Source: Streptomyces sp. NBC_01465 (GTDB lineage Bacteria; Actinomycetota; Actinomycetes; Streptomycetales; Streptomycetaceae). From it: 64,000 nucleotides of DNA. The notes under the pieces are model-generated. The model made no database searches, was not told the DNA's origin, and saw nothing but the letters and a program-made list of their open reading frames with translations. Of this stretch, positions 24,877 to 34,356 are shown in pieces; positions within the stretch are counted from its first letter, which is position 1, and each line of letters begins with the position of its first letter. A program made the position numbers and the translations under genes. Location: NCBI RefSeq assembly GCF_036227325.1, contig NZ_CP109467.1:6572001-6636000 (forward strand), given 5' to 3'.

Positions 24877-24918
24877 GAGCGTATCCAGTGAGCGGGCTCC
24901 GCGCCTGGGCTCCCGCGG

Positions 24919-25485
24919 TCACTCGCCCGCGGTCACGGCCCTGAGCTCGGCCAGCGACTCCCGTACGTACTCCACCAGATCCCGCTCCCCGCTGTCGCCG
25001 ACCCAGCGCTCGAACCCGACCCTGAAGACGGCCATGCCCGCCTCCGCCGTCAGGGCGGCGGCCGGGTCCCTGACGCCTCGCCGGCGCAGGGTGGCGGCGA
25101 GTGCGGCGGAGAGCGAGGCGAGTTTGATCAGCTCGCGCTCGCGCAGCTCCGTGCTGGCCATGATGACGGCCTGGCGGCGGCGGGCGAACTCGTGACGCTC
25201 CAGGAAGAGGGCCGCTGCCGCCTCCAGCGTCGTGGCCATCGCGTCGATCGGCGAAGCCTTCTCCGGGGCGTCGGCGAGGGCGTCGACGAAGACCTGCTCG
25301 AACTCGTGGGCGTTCCCGAAGAGCACCTCGCGCTTGTCCGCGTAGTGCCGGAAGAAGGTCCGCTCCGTGAGCTCCGCGCGTTCGGCGATCTGGGCGGCGG
25401 TGGTCTGCTCGAACCCGCGCTCGCCGAAGAGATCCAGTGCCGCCTGCTCAAGACGTCCGCGCGCGTCCGGTTTCCATCGACCCAT
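24919..25485 (-). CDS. TetR family repressor
   Basis: Regulator of 188 residues with an N-terminal TetR helix-turn-helix (residues about 10-56: ALDLFGERGFEQTTAAQIAERAELTERTFFRHYADKREVLF). The C-terminal ligand domain is not assignable. It is divergent from the SDR gene at 25577, with two near-identical palindromes between them, 16 bases from its own start. It most likely represses itself and the SDR gene and is released by a substrate of that enzyme. Confidence 0.92.
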   Translation of the reverse strand: MGRWKPDARGRLEQAALDLFGERGFEQTTAAQIAERAELTERTFFRHYADKREVLFGNAHEFEQVFVDALADAPEKASPIDAMATTLEAAAALFLERHEFARRRQAVIMASTELRERELIKLASLSAALAATLRRRGVRDPAAALTAEAGMAVFRVGFERWVGDSGERDLVEYVRESLAELRAVTAGE

Positions 25486-25502
25486 GGGTCCGATCCTACG
25501 TG

Positions 25503-25519
25503 ATGACAGTCACTGACAT
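25503..25519. promoter_or_regulatory. Palindromic operator O1 of the TetR/SDR pair
   Basis: ATGACAGTCACTGACAT is a 17-base imperfect palindrome (14 of 17 positions symmetric). It lies within a 19-base direct repeat whose second copy starts 32 bases later, close to three helical turns. Confidence 0.75.
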
Positions 25520-25534
25520 GGAGTGCTACGGTTG

Positions 25535-25551
25535 ATGACAGTTGCTGACAT
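25535..25551. promoter_or_regulatory. Palindromic operator O2 of the TetR/SDR pair
   Basis: ATGACAGTTGCTGACAT differs from O1 at two central positions. It ends 25 bases before the SDR start codon, suitable for blocking that promoter. Confidence 0.75.
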
Positions 25552-25576
25552 CGGCTCCTGTGCGGAGGTTTCTCCC

Positions 25577-26512
25577 ATGCGTGTATTCATCACCGGCGCG
25601 TCCGGCTGGATCGGTTCCGCCGTCGTGCCCGAGCTCATCGGGGCCGGTCACCGGGTCGTCGGGCTCGCCCGCTCCGACGCCTCGGCCGCCGCCCTGACCG
25701 AGGCAGGCGCCGAGGTGGTCCTCGGCACCCTCGACGACCTCGACACCCTGCGCGGCGCGGCCGCCGCCTCCGACGGCGTGATCCACCTCGCCTTCAAGCA
25801 CGACATCGCCTTCAGTGGCGGCTTCGAGGAGGCCGCCGCGGCGGACCGGCGTGCCATCGACGCCCTCGGCGAGGCGCTGGCCGGCTCCGACCGGCCCTTC
25901 CTCATCGCTTCGGGTACGGGAGGGCTGACGCCGGGGCGGCTCGCGACCGAGCAGGACGGCCGGACGCCCGCATCGCTCGGCGCCCACCTGGCCGGCGCCC
26001 CGGCCCAGCGGCTGGCCAACGCGCACGCGACGCTGGCGCTCGCGGACCGAGGCGTCCGCGCGTCGGTCGTACGGCTTCCCCCGACCGTGCACGGCGACGG
26101 GGACCAGGGCTTCGTCGCCACCCTGGTCGCCACCGCCCGCGACAAGGGCGTCTCCAGTTACATCGGCGACGGCGCCAACCGCTGGCCCGCCGTGCACCGT
26201 TCCGACGCGGCGCACCTCTTCCGGCTGGCGCTGGAGAACGCCCCGGCCGGTTCCGTCCTGCACGCCGTCGGGGACGAAGGAGTGCCGATCCGCGCCGTCG
26301 CCGAGGTCATCGGACGCCAACTGGACCTGCCCGTCGCCCCGGTCGCACCCGACGACGCGGCCGCGCACTTCGGCTGGCTGGCCGCCTTCCTCGGCCTGGA
26401 CACGCCTGCCTCCAGTGCGTACACCCGTGAACTGCTGGGCTGGGAGCCGGTCGGGCCCGGGCTCGTCGAGGACCTCGACAAGGGCCACTACTTCGCCGCC
26501 CCGTCCGCCTGA
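25577..26512 (+). CDS. NAD(P)-dependent SDR-family oxidoreductase/epimerase-like
   Basis: Extended short-chain dehydrogenase of 311 residues with N-terminal Rossmann motif TGASGWIG and dinucleotide-binding region (VVGLARSD). Similar proteins are annotated as NAD-dependent epimerase/dehydratase or 3-beta-hydroxysteroid-dehydrogenase-like. The classical Y-x3-K catalytic pair is not evident in the expected place, so the enzyme may be an atypical (NmrA-like or reductase) member. ATG chosen because GGAGG lies 8 bases upstream. Expression is probably controlled by the divergent TetR at 24919 through the twin operators. Confidence 0.85.
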   Translation: MRVFITGASGWIGSAVVPELIGAGHRVVGLARSDASAAALTEAGAEVVLGTLDDLDTLRGAAAASDGVIHLAFKHDIAFSGGFEEAAAADRRAIDALGEALAGSDRPFLIASGTGGLTPGRLATEQDGRTPASLGAHLAGAPAQRLANAHATLALADRGVRASVVRLPPTVHGDGDQGFVATLVATARDKGVSSYIGDGANRWPAVHRSDAAHLFRLALENAPAGSVLHAVGDEGVPIRAVAEVIGRQLDLPVAPVAPDDAAAHFGWLAAFLGLDTPASSAYTRELLGWEPVGPGLVEDLDKGHYFAAPSA

Positions 26513-26518
26513 CCGCTC

Positions 26519-27112
26519 TCAGGGGGCGAGGGACCGCCAGATCCGCTCGGGCAGGACGCGTGCGGCCTCGTCCAGGTCGACGTCGCCGACACCGGACAGC
26601 CAGCGGCGCGCGGTCGCGACGACGGGCCCCATCACCAGCCCCTCGATCAAGGGCACGGGCAGCACGGCGAGTTCACCCGAATCGATGTGCTGCTGCACCC
26701 AGGCGGCCAGTGGCGACAGCCTCGCCTCCTGGGCGTCGCGGAGCGCCCTGGCCTGGGCCATGCCGAGGCGGTCGGCGTACGAGGAGTGCAGAAGCCCGGC
26801 GGCGTCCGGGTGCTCCTGGACGAAGGCCAGATAGCTCCGTACGAGAGCACGGATGCCGGTCCTGGCCGTACGGGAACGCTCCACGGCCGCGCCCAGGTCG
26901 GCCAGGAGGCGGCCGAGCCAGCGCAGCAACAGCGCGTTCATGAGGCCGTCGACGCTCCCGAAGTGGTGGTAGAGGCTGCCGAGACTGACACCGCTGGCCC
27001 GGGTGAGGGCGCTGACAGTGACGCCCTGCTCGCCGGACTCGGCGTACACACGGAGTGCGGCGTCCAGGAGGCGGTCGGCGGTTTCCTCGCCGCGTTGCTG
27101 CTTGGGACTCAT
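26519..27112 (-). CDS. TetR family regulator
   Basis: Regulator of 197 residues; HTH at residues about 12-58 (LLDAALRVYAESGEQGVTVSALTRASGVSLGSLYHHFGSVDGL). The SLYHHFGS recognition-helix end and LLHSSYADRLG ligand-domain element resemble the TetR group with a C-terminal TetR_C-type domain. ATG at 27112 is chosen by domain boundary; the frame is open upstream, but that stretch has no family similarity. No strong ribosome-binding site, so the message may be leaderless or have a short leader. Convergent with the SDR gene and divergent from the sulfatase at 27369. Confidence 0.88.
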   Translation of the reverse strand: MSPKQQRGEETADRLLDAALRVYAESGEQGVTVSALTRASGVSLGSLYHHFGSVDGLMNALLLRWLGRLLADLGAAVERSRTARTGIRALVRSYLAFVQEHPDAAGLLHSSYADRLGMAQARALRDAQEARLSPLAAWVQQHIDSGELAVLPVPLIEGLVMGPVVATARRWLSGVGDVDLDEAARVLPERIWRSLAP

Positions 27113-27143
27113 GGTGGTGATCAGAGTAGAGGAGTAGAACGCT

Positions 27144-27153
27144 TTTCTAGAAA
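27144..27153. promoter_or_regulatory. TTTCTAGAAA palindrome in the TetR-sulfatase divergent region
   Basis: A perfect 10-base palindrome in an AT-rich patch, 32 bases upstream of the TetR start and about 215 bases from the sulfatase. A possible autoregulatory operator. The rest of the 256-base gap (27113-27368) shows no gene. Confidence 0.4.
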
Positions 27154-27368
27154 GATCTTCCAATGCGTGGGGTCGATGGGTCAGACTGGCCCGGTGTCCC
27201 GGGCCTGCGTCCGTCTGTGCGGACCGGGGGGAGCGCACAGGCCGGCGCAGGTCAGGGACCGGCGGGGCAGGTTCCGTCCCGTCCATGTACTGCGCGGCTT
27301 TGTCCATGGCCGTCGCCGCCCCCGTCGGCCGAGACTGGTCCTCCGAGCCGAGAGGACCGCATTCCGCC

Positions 27369-28892
27369 ATGACCGCACCGCCCCGCCAGACCGTCCTGCT
27401 GATGACCGACGCCACCCGCTGGGACATGCTCGGCAGCTACCGCGAGACCGGGGTCCGCACCCCGCACCTCGACCGGCTGGCCGCCACCGGCACCCGCTTC
27501 GAGCGCGCGTACACCACCCAGCCCGTGTGCGCGCCCGCCCGCTCGGCGCTCTTCACCGGCACCTGGCCGCACTCCAACGGCACCTGGTCCAACAGCCTCG
27601 CGCCGGGCCTCGGCGTCCCCACCCTCGGACAGCGGCTCGGCGCGCACGACATCGCCGCCGGATACATCGGCAAGTGGCATCTCGACGGCACCGACTACTT
27701 CGGCAACGGCCGCTGCCCGGACGGCTGGGACCCCGAGTACTGGTACGACATGCGCCGCTATCTCGAGGAGCTCACCCCCGAGGAGCGGCTCGCCTCCCGG
27801 GACCCGGACACCGTGGACGACCCGGGCGTGGAGAGCGGGTTCACGTACGCCCACCGCTGCACGGAGCGGGCCATGGACTTCATCGAGCAGCACAGCGACG
27901 AGGACTTCCTGCTCGTGGTGTCGTACGACGAACCGCACGACCCGGGCATCACACCGCCCGAATTCGCCGACCGTTACCGGGACTTCGTCTTCCCCCACGA
28001 CGAGAACGTGCTCGACGGTCTGGAGGGCAAGCCCGAGCACCAGCGCGTGTGGGCGGGGCCGCGGCTGGCCGAGGACCGCTCCGGCGGGTACGAGCGCCGC
28101 GACGCCCGCTACTTCGCGGCGCAGGAGTTCGTGGACAGTCAGCTGGGCCGGGTCCTCGACGCGGTCGATCTCCATGCACCAGGTGCGCTGGTGATCTACA
28201 CCTCCGACCACGGCGACATGCTCGGCTCGCACCGGCTGCACGCCAAGGGCCCTGCCATGTACGACGAGATCGCCCGGGTGCCGCTGCTGATCAGACTGCC
28301 CGGCACCACCGTCCCCGGCACGGTCGGCCCGCATCCGGTCTCGCACATCGACCTCGCCCCCACCGTGCTCGCCCACGCGGGCATGGAGATCCCGGAGTTC
28401 CTGGCGGGCCGGAGCCTGCTGCCCGCGCTCGCCGACGCGGAGCACCGGGTGAATGCCGAGATCTTCGTGGAGTTCGGGCGGTACGAGGTCGACCACGACG
28501 GGTTCGGCGGCTTCCAGCCGATGCGCGGAGTCTTCGACGGCCGGTACAAGCTGGTCGTCAATCTGCTGTCGGACGACGAGTTGTACGACCTCGCCGAGGA
28601 CCCCGGCGAGCTCCGCAACCTGATCGGCCATCCGGCGCACTCGGGGCCGCGCGACCGGCTGCACGACCGTCTCCTGGAGTGGATGAACGAGACCCGGGAC
28701 CCGTTCCGGGGCACGTACTGGGAGCGCAGGCCCTGGCGCGCGGACGCCCGCGAGGCGACCTGGGCGTACGACGGGATGACCCGAGGGCGCCCCGCCGACC
28801 CCGGTCACCAGCCCCGGCAGCTGGACTACGCCACGGGTCTGGAGGCGACGGAGGCCGTCCGCCGCAAGGAGGCTCCGCGCGTCACTTCTTAG
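27369..28892 (+). CDS. Type I sulfatase
   Basis: Sulfatase of the alkaline-phosphatase superfamily, 507 residues, hydrolysing sulfate esters. The N-terminal metal-binding region is [13 protein letters not shown], the catalytic site is CAPAR (C-x-P-x-R, where the cysteine is converted to formylglycine), and later metal ligands appear in [10 protein letters not shown] and [13 protein letters not shown]. No signal peptide, so it is probably cytoplasmic. Activity needs a formylglycine-generating enzyme, which is not in this window. The substrate is not evident. The last four bases overlap the convergent TrkA-like gene. Confidence 0.93.
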   Translation: MTAPPRQTVLLMTDATRWDMLGSYRETGVRTPHLDRLAATGTRFERAYTTQPVCAPARSALFTGTWPHSNGTWSNSLAPGLGVPTLGQRLGAHDIAAGYIGKWHLDGTDYFGNGRCPDGWDPEYWYDMRRYLEELTPEERLASRDPDTVDDPGVESGFTYAHRCTERAMDFIEQHSDEDFLLVVSYDEPHDPGITPPEFADRYRDFVFPHDENVLDGLEGKPEHQRVWAGPRLAEDRSGGYERRDARYFAAQEFVDSQLGRVLDAVDLHAPGALVIYTSDHGDMLGSHRLHAKGPAMYDEIARVPLLIRLPGTTVPGTVGPHPVSHIDLAPTVLAHAGMEIPEFLAGRSLLPALADAEHRVNAEIFVEFGRYEVDHDGFGGFQPMRGVFDGRYKLVVNLLSDDELYDLAEDPGELRNLIGHPAHSGPRDRLHDRLLEWMNETRDPFRGTYWERRPWRADAREATWAYDGMTRGRPADPGHQPRQLDYATGLEATEAVRRKEAPRVTS

Positions 28893-30865
28893 GCCCGGTC
28901 CGGGGCGGCCGTACGGGCCTGCGCGCCGCCCCTGCCGAGGAGTTCGGCCAGGCCGCGGCGGGTCGCGGCCAGCACCACGCGGTCCTCGGGGCGCAGGACA
29001 TAGGTGCCGGGGAGGTCCCAGACCAGGGTGCGCGGGCGCGAAGTGCCGTGCTGGGTCCGCAGGTCGGGGGCGCGGTCGGCGGGGGCCGCGGTGTCCAGGG
29101 CGAGGATGCGCCAGACGCCGGGGCGGAACGCCTCCGCGACCGTACGGCCCTCCAGCTGGGGGTGGCCCGCCACGTCCACCGCCGCGAAGAGCAGCACTTT
29201 GCGCTCCACCGGTATGGCGCCCAGGATGTGACGGCCCATCATGGCCCCGGCGAAGGCGGGCGCGGCGAGGTGGGAGACGCTGCGGCTGCGGGTGAGGGCC
29301 CCGGGGTGTGCGGCGCGCAGGGTGCGGAAGACCGCCGTGGCGAAGTCGTCGTCGTACAGGCGCATGACGACGCGCAGTTCGGGATCGAGCGAGCGGGCGA
29401 CGAGCGACGCCTCCAGGTTGGTGGTGTCGGAGCTGGTGAGGGCGAGCAGGGCGTGTGCCCGGTGGACGCGGGCCGCCTCCAGGACTCCCTCCTGGGTGAC
29501 GTCGCCGATGACGGTGGGGACGCGGAGATGGCGTGCGAGACCGACGCCGCGGGCCTCCGGGTCGGCCTCCACGCAGACGACGGGGATGTCGAGTTCGTGC
29601 AGCCGCAGCAGGACGCGGGAGCCGATCTTCCCGAGGCCCAGCAGGACGACATGGCCGGAGAGCCGGCGCGAGGGGCGCAGCAGCGCGGAGCTGGAGCGGA
29701 AGGTGCCGAGGCCCTCCAGGACGGCGGCGATCAGGACCGGCAGGAGCAGCAGGCCGGTCAGGCCCGAACAGAGCTGCAGGATCTGGCGGCTGAGGGGCTC
29801 GTCGACGGCCGGGTCGCCGATCGCGAAGATGTCCAGGAGCGTGAGGTAGGCGGCGTGCAGGAAGTGGTTGTTGTCGGAGGAGGTCAGCCAGGAGGCGATG
29901 GTCAGGCCCAGGACGGCCGCGGTGATCCCGGCGAACGACCAGCGCAGCCGGCGCGAGAAGAGCCGGCCCAGCGGGACGCCGCGGTCGGTGAGGCGCGCGG
30001 CGGGCTGGGCGGGGCCCGGGCGGGAGACGGCCTCCAGGACCACGGTGCCGCGCCCGGTCGCGGAGGCCACCGTGGCTTCGTCGGGGAGGAGTTGGGGTCC
30101 GTCGGCGCCGCTGCCCTCCGCGCCTTCCGAGCCGGCCGGGTTCACCGCGGTCGAGGAGAGCAGGGCGAGCGTGTACAGACCCGGATCGGCGCTCACGCCG
30201 GGCTCGGGCGGGGACCGGTCGGCCGCCCGCAGCAGTACGCCGTCGGCCTGGACGACCTTGCTGGTGCCGGCCACCGCGGAGGCCGCCAGAGCGGGGGCGG
30301 CGGTGTCCGCGTCGGACAGGACCGTGGTCGACCTGTCGAGCACCGCCCGGTCGAGATCCGGGTCGGCGAGCGCCGCGGCCTGGTCGAGGACCTCCGACAG
30401 GTACTGCCCCAGCCTGCGGTTGTAGAGGCGGATCACCAGCCGCAGACGGGGGTTGAGACGGCGGGCGATCAGCGCCCCGCGGATGTTGGTCTCGTCGTCC
30501 TCGTAGACGAGCGCCAGCGCGGCGGCCCGGCCGACCCCGGCCGCGATCAGCACCTCGTCGGTCGGCTCGGTCGCCTCGGGGGCCGGTGCGGCGGCAGGGG
30601 TCTCGTCCGTACGGTTCGGCTCCGTACGGTTCATCACAGCCGACACCCGGCCGAGGAGAGCCGAGGCCCTGGCGCGCCCGGTCAACGGCAGCTGCGCCAG
30701 GGAGGTTTCGGCCAGCGGCGGTACGACGAGGGTCACCTGTTCCCGGTACACCTCGCGCAGTTCGGCCGCGAGCCGGTGGGCGAGGGTGTCGTCGCCGCAG
30801 ACGACCATGTGGCCCGTGGGGTCTGCGGGGCCTGCCGGCTGCTGCTGGTGCGGAAGTGAGGACAC
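28889..30865 (-). CDS. Two-domain TrkA-N (RCK) protein with a channel-like membrane core
   Basis: Protein of 658 residues. Residues about 18-60 and 95-160 form a first, interrupted NAD-binding TrkA-N/RCK-like domain, about 320-400 hold two or more transmembrane helices, about 410-530 a complete TrkA-N domain ([37 protein letters not shown]), and the end resembles a TrkA-C domain. The loop between the helices reads [11 protein letters not shown] where a potassium channel would have a T-x-G-Y-G filter, so selectivity is unclear; CASTOR/POLLUX-type channels are a possible relation. Proline/alanine-rich linkers occur at about 75-100 and 235-260. GTG start. Confidence 0.85.
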   Translation of the reverse strand: MSSLPHQQQPAGPADPTGHMVVCGDDTLAHRLAAELREVYREQVTLVVPPLAETSLAQLPLTGRARASALLGRVSAVMNRTEPNRTDETPAAAPAPEATEPTDEVLIAAGVGRAAALALVYEDDETNIRGALIARRLNPRLRLVIRLYNRRLGQYLSEVLDQAAALADPDLDRAVLDRSTTVLSDADTAAPALAASAVAGTSKVVQADGVLLRAADRSPPEPGVSADPGLYTLALLSSTAVNPAGSEGAEGSGADGPQLLPDEATVASATGRGTVVLEAVSRPGPAQPAARLTDRGVPLGRLFSRRLRWSFAGITAAVLGLTIASWLTSSDNNHFLHAAYLTLLDIFAIGDPAVDEPLSRQILQLCSGLTGLLLLPVLIAAVLEGLGTFRSSSALLRPSRRLSGHVVLLGLGKIGSRVLLRLHELDIPVVCVEADPEARGVGLARHLRVPTVIGDVTQEGVLEAARVHRAHALLALTSSDTTNLEASLVARSLDPELRVVMRLYDDDFATAVFRTLRAAHPGALTRSRSVSHLAAPAFAGAMMGRHILGAIPVERKVLLFAAVDVAGHPQLEGRTVAEAFRPGVWRILALDTAAPADRAPDLRTQHGTSRPRTLVWDLPGTYVLRPEDRVVLAATRRGLAELLGRGGAQARTAAPDRA

Positions 30866-30889
30866 GGGATCAGAGCATGCCGTACAGCT

Positions 30890-31402
30890 CTACGTGAGGA
30901 CCAACCAGCGGTGCCCGTCGATGAGTTCGCGGGCCGCGTCCAGATGGCCCGCGTGGGCCGCGGTCTCCGTGATGACGTGCAGCACGACCTCACGGAGGCT
31001 GTGCAGGTGCGGGTCGCCGAACAGGTGGTGGGGCCACCAGGCCAGGGCGGCGTCCATGGGCGTCGCGGTGATCACGGCGTCCGCCAGCTCCGTCTCCCTG
31101 CGGTAGCGGTCGAGTACGTCGTCGGCCGGGACGGCGGGGTCCACCTGCCAGGCGTCGTCGATGTCGTCCAGCGCGCGGATCACCTCCTGGTCGCCGGTCG
31201 CGACCGCGCGGAACCAGAACCGTTCCACGTCGAGCGCCAGGTGCTGGACGAGCCCCAGACAGCTCCAGCCCGAGGGCAGCACGGGACGGCGCAGCGCGTC
31301 GGCGTCCAGCCCTTCGATGATGCCCAGGATGTGGCGGCGCTGCCCCGCCAGGGAGGTGAGCAGCGCACGCGACTCGGCGTCCGGGGTTGCGGGGACGGTC
31401 AC
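30890..31402 (-). CDS. DinB-family (DUF664) protein
   Basis: Four-helix-bundle DinB/DUF664 protein of 170 residues. Putative metal-binding histidines: one in LGLVQHLALDVE and one in HVITETAAHAGHLDAARE, the conserved last helix of the family. Members include thiol (mycothiol/bacillithiol)-dependent transferases, but the substrate cannot be named here. GTG start overlaps the stop of the VOC gene (GTGA), so the pair is co-translated. Confidence 0.88.
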   Translation of the reverse strand: MTVPATPDAESRALLTSLAGQRRHILGIIEGLDADALRRPVLPSGWSCLGLVQHLALDVERFWFRAVATGDQEVIRALDDIDDAWQVDPAVPADDVLDRYRRETELADAVITATPMDAALAWWPHHLFGDPHLHSLREVVLHVITETAAHAGHLDAARELIDGHRWLVLT

Positions 31403-31800
31403 TTGGCGATCTCCCAGATGTGGCCGCCGGGGTCCCGGAAGCTGGCGGTCCGGATTCCCCAGGGCCGGTCCATCGGCCCGTTGAGCAGGGTCACGCCGCG
31501 TGCGGCGAGCTCCTCGCACATCGCGTCCACGTCGTCCACGGTCAGGGTGAACTGGCTGCGGGCCCCGGCCCCGGGGTCCGCGACGCGCGCGGGCCCGATC
31601 AGCCCGGGCGCCTCGGAGATCCGGAGCAGGTTGATGAGGGTGTCCCCGAAGCCGAACACGGCCGAGTTGGCGTCCTCGTAGACCACCGGAAGTCCGAAGA
31701 CCTCGCGGTAGAACTGCCGTGTGGCTTCCAGGTCCTCGGTGAAGAGCGTGATGGCGCTGATGCCTCTGGGCCAGGCGCGGTCTTCTGCGGTGTCGCTCAT
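31399..31800 (-). CDS. VOC (glyoxalase/dioxygenase superfamily) protein
   Basis: Protein of 133 residues with paired beta-alpha-beta-beta-beta modules: ITLFTEDLEATRQFYREVFGLPVVYED at the start and FRDPGGHIWEIAK at the end, the usual VOC signature with a C-terminal glutamate ligand. Function within this large family (glyoxalase, dioxygenase, bleomycin-type resistance) is not clear. ATG start; downstream overlap with the DinB gene suggests a two-gene operon, perhaps a detoxification pair. Confidence 0.88.
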   Translation of the reverse strand: MSDTAEDRAWPRGISAITLFTEDLEATRQFYREVFGLPVVYEDANSAVFGFGDTLINLLRISEAPGLIGPARVADPGAGARSQFTLTVDDVDAMCEELAARGVTLLNGPMDRPWGIRTASFRDPGGHIWEIAK

Positions 31801-31850
31801 GACCGGAAGGATCTCCCCGGCGGACGCGCCGTGGCAACAGGCGGACGCGA

Positions 31851-33041
31851 TCAGTGCAGGGCGCTCTTCGCCTGCCAGTCCGCCCAGTTGAGATTCCACT
31901 CGCCGTAGCCGTTCCCGGGCGCGACGACGCCCTTCGTCTCGGCTCCGGTGATCTCGAAGGGGTCGCCGACCTGGGTGATGCCGAAGAGGTAGCCGGCGTC
32001 GGCGTCGCTCATGCCGATGCACCCGTGACTGCGGTTGGCGCGGCCGAGGAACTGCGCGTTCCACGGGGCGGCATGGGCATACATCCCCGACCAGGTCAGC
32101 CGCATGGAGTCGTCGACCATCTGGTTGTACGCGTGGCCGAGCCCGACCGTCTCCGAGCGCATCTTGATCGTGCCCTCCCGTGCGAGGACGACCGCCGTAC
32201 CCCGCCAGGACCGCGTGTCGCCGCCCGGAGTGCCGCCCGAGACGAGGATCTGCCGGACACTGCGGCCGTCGCGGTACACCGTCATCTTCTTGGTGTCGAG
32301 ATTGACCTTGTTCAACTGGTCTCTGCCGATGGTGAACCGGGTGCTGTAGTCGCGTACGAAGAAACCGCCCGCCGAGCCCGTGTCGACACCGTTCAGATCG
32401 GCCTGGAGAGAGACCTTCGTGCCGGGCTTCCAGTACTCCTTGGGGCGCCAGTCGACGCGGTCGCGCCCCGAGTAGTCCTTGATCCAGCCCCAGGAGCCCT
32501 CGGTGTTGTTGGAGGTGGTGACCTTCAGCTGCTTCTCCACCGCCGTCTTGTTCCCGACCGGGCTGTCGAACACGATCGACAGCGGCTGGGCGACGCCGAC
32601 CGCGGTGTCCTTGGCGGGGGACATGGTGACCTTGTTGACCCGGTCCGCCGCAGCCGTCGCGAACGCCGCCTGCGCGGTGCCGCCGTCCGCCGTGGCGGCC
32701 CGCACGGTGTAGCCGGTGCCGGGGGCCGCGCTGCGGGCCGAGGTCCAGGACTTTCCGTCCGGGGAGAGCGTGCCCGCGAGACTCCCGCCCTTGTCCGCGG
32801 TCACCGTGACGTTGTCGAGGGTGCCCGCAGCGAGTGTCACCTTCACCGGGGTGCCGGCCCTGGCCTGCTGTCCGGTGAGATTCACGGTGATCTTCGCGGG
32901 GGCCGCCGCCGTCTTTCCCGGGGCCTTTCCGTCAGTGCCGCTTCCGGAACCGCCGGCGGACGCAGTGCCGGAGCAGGCACTGAGTGCGGCGGTCGCGCAC
33001 AGCACGGCGCCTATGACCGCGTTTCTGCGTATGGGGTTCAA
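31851..33041 (-). CDS. L,D-transpeptidase lipoprotein (Ig-like domains + YkuD)
   Basis: Peptidoglycan cross-linking enzyme that makes 3-3 bonds. 396 residues: signal peptide with lipobox LSAC23, two Ig-like domains (about 45-250) and a C-terminal YkuD domain with the catalytic HGCIGMSDADAG motif. This is the actinobacterial Ldt layout (as in mycobacterial LdtMt2). The start is TTG at 33041, supported by GGAGGA six bases upstream. It is outside the cell, lipid-anchored. Convergent with the VOC gene region and divergent from the FemX-like gene, another wall enzyme. Confidence 0.95.
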   Translation of the reverse strand: MNPIRRNAVIGAVLCATAALSACSGTASAGGSGSGTDGKAPGKTAAAPAKITVNLTGQQARAGTPVKVTLAAGTLDNVTVTADKGGSLAGTLSPDGKSWTSARSAAPGTGYTVRAATADGGTAQAAFATAAADRVNKVTMSPAKDTAVGVAQPLSIVFDSPVGNKTAVEKQLKVTTSNNTEGSWGWIKDYSGRDRVDWRPKEYWKPGTKVSLQADLNGVDTGSAGGFFVRDYSTRFTIGRDQLNKVNLDTKKMTVYRDGRSVRQILVSGGTPGGDTRSWRGTAVVLAREGTIKMRSETVGLGHAYNQMVDDSMRLTWSGMYAHAAPWNAQFLGRANRSHGCIGMSDADAGYLFGITQVGDPFEITGAETKGVVAPGNGYGEWNLNWADWQAKSALH

Positions 33042-33198
33042 CTGGATTCCTCCGTAAGGGTATTTCCCCGGACTGTAGGACGCGTCCGCCGCCGGAAATC
33101 CGGCAATTCACCGTGTGACAGCGACCGGTGAGCAACGGTCACCGTCCCGTCACATGCGCCGCTCGGGCCGGTCATGGACCGCTGTGAACATCCTGTGC

Positions 33199-34356
33199 AT
33201 GACAGCACTCCTGGTGACCGGCGACCGCGATGTGGAGCTCGGCATGCGCAGCCTCGACACCGCCGAGTACCGCTCCTTCCTCGACGGACGGCCGGGGGCG
33301 AGTTTCCTGCAATATCCGTCCTGGGCCGAGGTGAAAAGCCAGTGGCGTGCCGAAAGGGTCGGATGGGCGACGGGGAAAGGCGAATTGGCCGGGGCAGCTC
33401 TTGTCCTTTACCGGCAATTCCCCGGCACCCGTAAATACTTCGCCTATCTTCCCGAAGGGCCCGTCGCGGACTGGGAGGATCCGGACATCGACCGCTGGCT
33501 CGGGCCACTGCTCGCGCATCTGCGGAAGGCGGGCGCCTTCGCCGTACGGATAGGACCCTCGCCCGCGTACCGCCGCTGGGACGCCGCCCGGCTGAAGGCG
33601 TCCACCGGGCCCGGGCGCAGGATCGGTGACGTACTGGCGACCGAGGTGGACCCGCTGGGGTCCGCCGTCGCCGAGCGGCTGCGGGCGCGCGGCTGGAAGC
33701 GCTGCGGCGGGGACGACGGGGACGCCGACGCCCAGCCCCGCCATGTCTTCCAGGTGCCCCTTGCCGGGCGGAGCGCGGACGAGCTGTGGGCCGGGCTCAA
33801 CCAGGAGTGGCGGCGCAACGTACGCATCGCCAACCGTGCCGGAGTGCGGGTGGTCCAGGGCGGGGCGGACGAACTGGCCGACTTCTACCGGCTGCTGCAG
33901 ATCACCGAGGAGCGCGACGGCTTCCGGCTCGGGCGCTCGCTCGCGTACTTCCAGCGCCAGTACGCCGTGCTCAACGCCGAGTGCCCGGGGCGCATGCGGC
34001 TCTACCTCGCCGTGCACGACGGGGAGATCCTCGCCGCGCACACGCTGATCGTCGCCGGGGGCCGCGCCTGGTACCAGACCGGAGCGTCGGCCGATCACCG
34101 CCGTGAGGTACGGCCCAGCAACGCCCTGCAGTGGCAGATGATGCGCGATGCACTCGGACTCGGTGCACAGGTGTACGACATGCGCGGGGTACCCTCCACC
34201 CTTGATCCGGGCGACCGGTCCTTCGGCCTGCTGCGCTGGAAGCTCGGCACCGGCGGACAGGCCGTCGAGACGCTGGGGGAGTGGGAGATGTCGATGGGCG
34301 GGGCTGCCAACAACACGCTGTACCGGGCCTTCCAGGCCTATCTGGCCCGCAGATGA
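33199..34356 (+). CDS. FemX/FemAB-type peptidoglycan bridge aminoacyltransferase
   Basis: Fem-family (GNAT fold) protein of 385 residues. Seen: SFLQYPSWAEVKSQW near the start, RNVRIANRAGVRV, YLAVHDGEILAAHTLI and YDMRGVPSTLDPGDRSFGLLRWKLG near the end, all typical of lipid II:glycine glycyltransferases that add the interpeptide bridge from aminoacyl-tRNA. The start is uncertain: ATG 33199 keeps the first beta strand, GTG 33232 is also possible, and ATG 33244 has the better ribosome-binding site (GTGGAGC). Its stop overlaps the ATG of the MurJ gene, so bridge synthesis and lipid II flipping are coupled. Confidence 0.9.
   Translation: MTALLVTGDRDVELGMRSLDTAEYRSFLDGRPGASFLQYPSWAEVKSQWRAERVGWATGKGELAGAALVLYRQFPGTRKYFAYLPEGPVADWEDPDIDRWLGPLLAHLRKAGAFAVRIGPSPAYRRWDAARLKASTGPGRRIGDVLATEVDPLGSAVAERLRARGWKRCGGDDGDADAQPRHVFQVPLAGRSADELWAGLNQEWRRNVRIANRAGVRVVQGGADELADFYRLLQITEERDGFRLGRSLAYFQRQYAVLNAECPGRMRLYLAVHDGEILAAHTLIVAGGRAWYQTGASADHRREVRPSNALQWQMMRDALGLGAQVYDMRGVPSTLDPGDRSFGLLRWKLGTGGQAVETLGEWEMSMGGAANNTLYRAFQAYLARR

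Noticed and set aside
26687..30859. Open frame of 1390 codons spanning TetR, sulfatase and TrkA-like genes
   Set aside because: It crosses three well-supported genes on both strands and has no recognisable domain; a GC artefact.
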